Shown in pieces: positions 4,822-8,240 of a DNA stretch of 8,240 nucleotides (its first letter is position 1; each line of letters opens with the position of its first letter). A model generated the notes under the pieces. It saw only the letters and a list, made by a program, of their open reading frames with translations. It did no database searches and was not told the DNA's origin. The stretch comes from DATECU01 sp035286745. GTDB lineage: Bacteria; Acidobacteriota; Vicinamibacteria; Fen-336. The DNA is taken from contig DATECU010000191.1 of NCBI GenBank assembly GCA_035286745.1, positions 1 through 8,240 on the forward strand, in the 5' to 3' direction. Both the position numbers and the translations under genes were made by a program.

Positions 4822-7800
4822 GTGCGAGAGGATCGCGTCGTCACCCCCTTCACCGAAGAGCAGGCGGTCGCCCTGGCCCGCCGGGCGTATGGCCTCGACG
4901 GCGTGGCCCGCGCCCTGCCGGGCGAGTACGACAGCAACTTCCAGCTGAAGACGCCGGACGGCCCCGGCTTCGTCCTCAAGGTCATGCACCCGGCGCGGGA
5001 GCGGGCCTTCATCGACCTCCAGTGCCAAGTGCTGGAGCACCTGGCGCACCGAGCGCCGGACCTGGCGCTTCCCAGGGTCTGCCGCGCGCGTGACGGTTCA
5101 CCTATCGTATCGGTGGCGGACGCGGAGAGCGCGGAGCGACTGGTCTTTGTCCTGACCTGGGTGCCGGGCACCCCGCTGGCCGAAGCCCGACCCCACTCAC
5201 CCGAGCTGCTGCAGAGCCTGGGCTGGCTGCTGGGCCGGATGGACGCAGCCCTTCTCGACTTCTCCCACCCGGCCGCCTATCGGGAGTTGAAGTGGGATCT
5301 CAGCCGCGCCGGCCAGGCTCGCGCAGGTCTCCCGCACATCCCCGACCCCGGGAAGCGGGATCTCGCCGAGCGCTTCCTCGTCCGCTTCGACGCCGAGGTG
5401 GTCCCGGCGCTGCCCAGCCTGCGCCGCAGCCTGGTCCACGGCGACGCCAACGACCACAACGTGCTGGTGGGCGATCCCCGCGCTCTGCCGCGGCAAGCGG
5501 TGAGTGTCATCGACTTCGGTGACGCGCACCATGGCCTCACCGTCTCCGACCTCGCCATCGCCGCCGCCTACGCGCTCCTGGGCAAGGGCGATCCCCTCGC
5601 CGCCGCCGCGCGGGTGGTGGCCGGCTACCACCAGGCCTTCCGGCTCCAGGAGACCGAGATCGCCCTGCTCTACTCGCTGATCGGAGCCAGGCTGGCGGTG
5701 AGCGTCTGCAACTCCGCCTATCGCAAGACGCAGAAACCCGACGACCCCTACGTCACCGTCAGCGAAGCGCCCGCCTGGGAAGCCCTGGCGCGGCTGGCCG
5801 AGATCCCTCCAGACCTCGCCCACTACGGCTTTCGGGCAGCCTGCGGGCTCATCCCGGTCCCCCGCACCGAGCAGGTCGTGCGCTGGCTCAAGACGTGCGA
5901 CCCGGCCCCCCTGCTCGGCCTCGACCTCCGTTCGGCACCGTGCCTGGTCTTCGACTTGAGCGTTGGTAGCCTCCTGCTGGGTGCGGATCGCCGCTCGGCG
6001 GAGACCGAGGTCCTCACCAGGACCCTGTTCGGAGCCATGAAGGAGGCGGGGGTCGAGGTCGGAGTCGGCCGCTACGACGAGGTGCGGCTCCTCTACAGAT
6101 CTCCCCTGTTCGGCGCCAGCGGCAACCCCACCGACGAGCGCCGCACCATTCACCTGGGGATCGACCTGTTCACGCCGCCGGGCTCCCCGCTCTATGCCCC
6201 CCTCGAGGGTACTGTCCACCGGCTGGCCCGGAACCAGGCGCCGCAGGACTACGGGCCGCTCCTGATCCTGCGTCACCAGACGGACCAGGGCGTGCCCTTC
6301 TTCACGCTCTACGGGCATCTGAGCGAGGAGACACTGGCCGCGCTCCAACACGGACAGCGCGTCGAACGCGGGGAGCGAATCGGATGGATCGGCGCGCCGC
6401 CCGTCAACGGCGACTGGCCACCGCATCTCCACTTCCAGATCGTCACCGACCTGCTGGACCTGGACGCCGACTTCCCCGGCGTCGCCCACCCGAGCCGGCG
6501 GACCGTGTGGACGAGCCTCTCGCCCGATCCCAACGTGCTGCTGGGCATTCCCGCCCAACGGTTCCCGGCTCTTGAGGCCGACAAGGCGGCCACGCTGGCG
6601 GCTCGGCGGAAGGCGCTCGGTCCCAGCCTCAGCCTCTCCTACCGGCAACCCCTGAAGATGGTCCGAGGCTTCGGGCAATACCTCTACGACGAGAGCGGGC
6701 GCGCCTACCTTGACGTCTACAACAACGTGCCCCTGGTGGGTCACAGCCATCCGCGTGTGGTGCGCGCCGCCCAGGAGCAATTGGCGCTCCTCAACACCAA
6801 CACCCGCTACCTCCACGACAACGCGACACGGTATGCGGAGAGGCTGACGGCGAGAATGCCCGGTCCGCTTCGGGTGTGCTTCTTCCTGAACTCCGGAAGC
6901 GAGGCCAACGAGTTGGCGCTTAGGCTGGCCCGTGCTCACACTCGGCAGCAGGACGTGATCGTCCTGGAGCACGCCTACCACGGCCACACCTCCAGCTTGA
7001 TCGACCTGAGCCCCTACAAGTTCGACGGGCCCGGCGGAGGGGGGCGCAAGCCGTGGGTTCACGTGGCGCCACTGCCCGACACCTACCGCGGGCGCTACCG
7101 GAGCGACGATCCAGAGGCAGGCGTGAAGTACGCGCGGCAGCTGGGCGAAGTGATCGACGAGATGCGCAGCGGTGGGCGAGGACTGGCGGCCTTCCTGGCC
7201 GAGACGCTGCCCAGCGTGGCCGGCCAGATCGTGTTTCCGCCCGGGTACCTGGCCGAGGCCTATCGGTACGTGCACGCAGCCGGCGGGGTCTCGATCGCCG
7301 ACGAAGTCCAGACCGGCTTCGGGCGACTGGGCTCGCATTCCTGGGGCTTCGAGATGCAGGGCGTGGTTCCCGACATCGTGGTGCTGGGCAAGCCCATCGG
7401 CAACGCTTTCCCGCTGGCGGCGGTGGTCACCACCCGGGAGATCGCCGCCTCCTTCGACAACGGCATGGAGTTCTTCAGCACCTTCGGCGGCAACCCGGTG
7501 GCCTGCGCGGTGGGGCTTGCCGTGCTGGACGTGGTGGAAGAGGAGCGGCTCCAGCAGCGCGCGCTGCGCGTTGGGCGCCATCTAACGGAGCAGCTGGGCC
7601 GGCTCATGGACCGCTACCCGCTGATCGGCGACGTCCGAGGGGCTGGCTTGTTCCTGGGCGTCGAGCTGGTGCGGGATCGGGCGACGCGGGAGGCGGCGGC
7701 CGCCGAAGCGGACTACGTCGTGAATCGCCTGCGCGAATGCGGCGTCCTGACCGGCACTGACGGCCCCCACCACAACGTCCTCAAGTTGCGGCCGCCCCTC

Positions 7801-7878
7801 ATCTTCAGTGAAGCCGACGCCGACCTGTTCGCCGACACCCTGGCCCGCATTCTCGACGAGGACGCCGCGCAGGTGTGA
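4822..7878 (+). CDS. Trifunctional fusion: APH-like kinase, M23 peptidase, class III PLP phospho-lyase/aminotransferase
   Basis: 1018 residues in three domains. (a) About 25-290: APH/choline-kinase fold, with K53 in FVLKV, catalytic loop HGDANDHN (D208, N213) and metal-binding DFGDA (D231); closest in style to hydroxylysine kinase. (b) About 440-545: M23 metallopeptidase, with HLGID (H444, D448), YGHL (H499) and HLHF (H535, H537), so the zinc ligands and catalytic histidines are all present. (c) About 605-1012: fold-type I PLP enzyme, class III, with SGSEANE (691-697), HAYHGH (717-722), ADEVQTGFGR (826-835), Schiff-base lysine K857 in LGKPIGN, and FSTFGGNP. The LNTNTRYLHDN segment (657-667) is typical of the AGXT2L (ethanolamine-phosphate / 5-phosphohydroxylysine phospho-lyase) subfamily. 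No signal peptide or membrane helix, so it should be cytosolic. Start is GTG 4822, the first start-like codon after an in-frame TAA at 4807. A link segment (about 345-435) has no recognised domain. Inferred role: phosphorylate an amino alcohol, then eliminate phosphate and ammonia to give an aldehyde. The substrate and the role of M23 are unknown. Confidence 0.95.
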   Translation: MREDRVVTPFTEEQAVALARRAYGLDGVARALPGEYDSNFQLKTPDGPGFVLKVMHPARERAFIDLQCQVLEHLAHRAPDLALPRVCRARDGSPIVSVADAESAERLVFVLTWVPGTPLAEARPHSPELLQSLGWLLGRMDAALLDFSHPAAYRELKWDLSRAGQARAGLPHIPDPGKRDLAERFLVRFDAEVVPALPSLRRSLVHGDANDHNVLVGDPRALPRQAVSVIDFGDAHHGLTVSDLAIAAAYALLGKGDPLAAAARVVAGYHQAFRLQETEIALLYSLIGARLAVSVCNSAYRKTQKPDDPYVTVSEAPAWEALARLAEIPPDLAHYGFRAACGLIPVPRTEQVVRWLKTCDPAPLLGLDLRSAPCLVFDLSVGSLLLGADRRSAETEVLTRTLFGAMKEAGVEVGVGRYDEVRLLYRSPLFGASGNPTDERRTIHLGIDLFTPPGSPLYAPLEGTVHRLARNQAPQDYGPLLILRHQTDQGVPFFTLYGHLSEETLAALQHGQRVERGERIGWIGAPPVNGDWPPHLHFQIVTDLLDLDADFPGVAHPSRRTVWTSLSPDPNVLLGIPAQRFPALEADKAATLAARRKALGPSLSLSYRQPLKMVRGFGQYLYDESGRAYLDVYNNVPLVGHSHPRVVRAAQEQLALLNTNTRYLHDNATRYAERLTARMPGPLRVCFFLNSGSEANELALRLARAHTRQQDVIVLEHAYHGHTSSLIDLSPYKFDGPGGGGRKPWVHVAPLPDTYRGRYRSDDPEAGVKYARQLGEVIDEMRSGGRGLAAFLAETLPSVAGQIVFPPGYLAEAYRYVHAAGGVSIADEVQTGFGRLGSHSWGFEMQGVVPDIVVLGKPIGNAFPLAAVVTTREIAASFDNGMEFFSTFGGNPVACAVGLAVLDVVEEERLQQRALRVGRHLTEQLGRLMDRYPLIGDVRGAGLFLGVELVRDRATREAAAAEADYVVNRLRECGVLTGTDGPHHNVLKLRPPLIFSEADADLFADTLARILDEDAAQV

Positions 7879-7919
7879 CGTCCAGGGCCGACACCATGGG
7901 CACGATCTGTCCGGGCAAG

Positions 7920-7938
7920 TGACTCGCGGGAGCGGTCA
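7920..7938 (+). terminator. Imperfect GNRA-loop hairpin after the fusion gene
   Basis: TGAC/GTCA and CGC/GCG pair to a 7-bp stem interrupted by one unpaired T (7924), closing a GGGA tetraloop. It lies 41 nt after the fusion-gene stop. There is no T-tract, so intrinsic termination is unproven. Confidence 0.2.
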
Positions 7939-7956
7939 TCTGAGCGGCGGTGCGGA

Positions 7957-7985
7957 TTGCGTTTCCTGAGCTTCCGGGGTATACG
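7957..7985 (+). promoter_or_regulatory. Candidate sigma70-type promoter of the ECF sigma gene
   Basis: TTGCGT (7957-7962; TTG of the -35 consensus) and TATACG (7980-7985; four of six with TATAAT) are separated by exactly 17 bp. The -10 ends 8 nt before the GTG at 7994, so the transcript would have almost no leader. Confidence 0.35.
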
Positions 7986-7993
7986 GTTGTCCA

Positions 7994-8240
7994 GTGTTTT
8001 CTGGGGCGACGGGAGAGGGAAACCTCGCGATACGAGACCCGGGCGCCGGCGACAGGGCCTCCAGGTCGAGTTCTGTCGAGCTGCTGAGCCGCGCGCTGCG
8101 CGGTGATCGCGGAGCCCTCGACGACCTCATCGCGCGGCTTCTTCCGTCCCTCCATCGCTGGGCACACGGCCGCTTGCCCCGCTGGGCGCGCAGCGCCCTC
8201 GACACCGCCGACCTGGTGCAGGACGCCTTGCTCCGCACCG
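7994..8240 (+). CDS. ECF-type RNA polymerase sigma factor, N-terminal part (3' end outside window)
   Basis: The frame opens after TGA 7967-7969; its only ATG/GTG/TTG start candidate before the conserved region is GTG 7994, and it runs off the right edge, giving 82 codons. From about residue 29 the sequence reads as sigma region 2.1-2.2: VELLSRALRGDRGALDDLI, then RWAHGRLPRWAR, then DTADLVQDALLRT, where the last element is the core-RNA-polymerase-binding D-L-V-Q-D motif. The first 28 residues are polar, Gly/Arg/Ser-rich and unlike sigma-factor sequence; a true start further in is possible but no ATG/GTG/TTG is available there. No clear Shine-Dalgarno precedes the GTG. Such sigma factors direct transcription of a specific regulon, often under an anti-sigma factor or a linked Ser/Thr kinase; neither partner is visible here. 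Confidence 0.8.
   Translation, partial: MFSGATGEGNLAIRDPGAGDRASRSSSVELLSRALRGDRGALDDLIARLLPSLHRWAHGRLPRWARSALDTADLVQDALLRT

Larger units (their letters stand above)
7879..7993. other. Intergenic region between fusion gene and sigma factor
   Basis: This 115-bp region contains no supported gene. An imperfect hairpin (7920-7938) may end the upstream transcript, and a -35/-10 pair (7957-7985) may begin the sigma-factor transcript. Nothing else is visible. Confidence 0.5.

Noticed and set aside
4811..4948. ATG at 4811 as the start of the fusion gene
   Set aside because: It is out of frame with the kinase domain and would give a short Ser/Pro-rich peptide. A frameshift is not needed, because GTG 4822 gives a normal APH N-terminus.
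5197..7581. 794-codon open frame antisense to the fusion gene
   Set aside because: It mirrors the codon bias of a strongly coding GC-rich gene. The product is Gly/Gln/His/Val-rich with no recognisable domain, and the opposite strand encodes three intact catalytic domains.
1..8240. CRISPR array, tRNA/rRNA gene, insertion sequence or prophage
   Set aside because: I saw no regularly spaced repeats, cloverleaf-like sequence, transposase or integrase motif, or terminal inverted repeats anywhere in the window.

Overview
The window is GC-rich (about two thirds G+C by eye), densely coding bacterial chromosome. There is no sign of an insertion sequence, CRISPR array, RNA gene or phage. The organism cannot be named from this sequence. 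High GC, a 7TM/PAS histidine kinase and an ECF-type sigma factor with a GRLPRWAR-type region 2 would suit a soil or subsurface Acidobacteria-like lineage, but this is a weak inference.

Layout, left to right. (1) The 3' part of a plus-strand polytopic membrane protein enters from the left edge and ends at 763. (2) Convergent to it is a 711-residue minus-strand sensor histidine kinase (843-2978) with a 7TM input domain, two PAS domains and an intact HisKA/HATPase core; no response regulator is visible. (3) Divergent from the kinase is a 218-residue plus-strand membrane protein of unknown function (3135-3791). (4) Convergent to that is a minus-strand two-gene unit: a 134-residue four-TM protein (4265-4669), then, after a 25-nt gap, a 143-residue soluble protein (3808-4239) faintly resembling polymorphic-toxin immunity proteins. 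(5) Divergent from this unit is the main gene of the window (4822-7878). It encodes a 1018-residue three-domain protein: an N-terminal APH/hydroxylysine-kinase-like kinase, a central M23 zinc-peptidase domain with all metal and catalytic residues, and a C-terminal class III PLP enzyme most like the ethanolamine-phosphate/phosphohydroxylysine phospho-lyases. (6) The 5' end of an ECF sigma factor gene runs off the right edge.

The genes do not form one pathway. The fused enzyme is a pathway in itself: kinase plus phospho-lyase suggests an amino-alcohol substrate is phosphorylated and then converted to an aldehyde with loss of phosphate and ammonia. The M23 domain between them has no assigned role and sits in a protein with no export signal. 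The 152-bp divergent region upstream of this gene holds a nested set of direct repeats and a 16-bp near-perfect palindrome, the best operator candidate in the window. Both this gene and the sigma factor gene lack a convincing Shine-Dalgarno and have a -10-like hexamer 8-9 nt before a GTG, which hints at leaderless transcripts.
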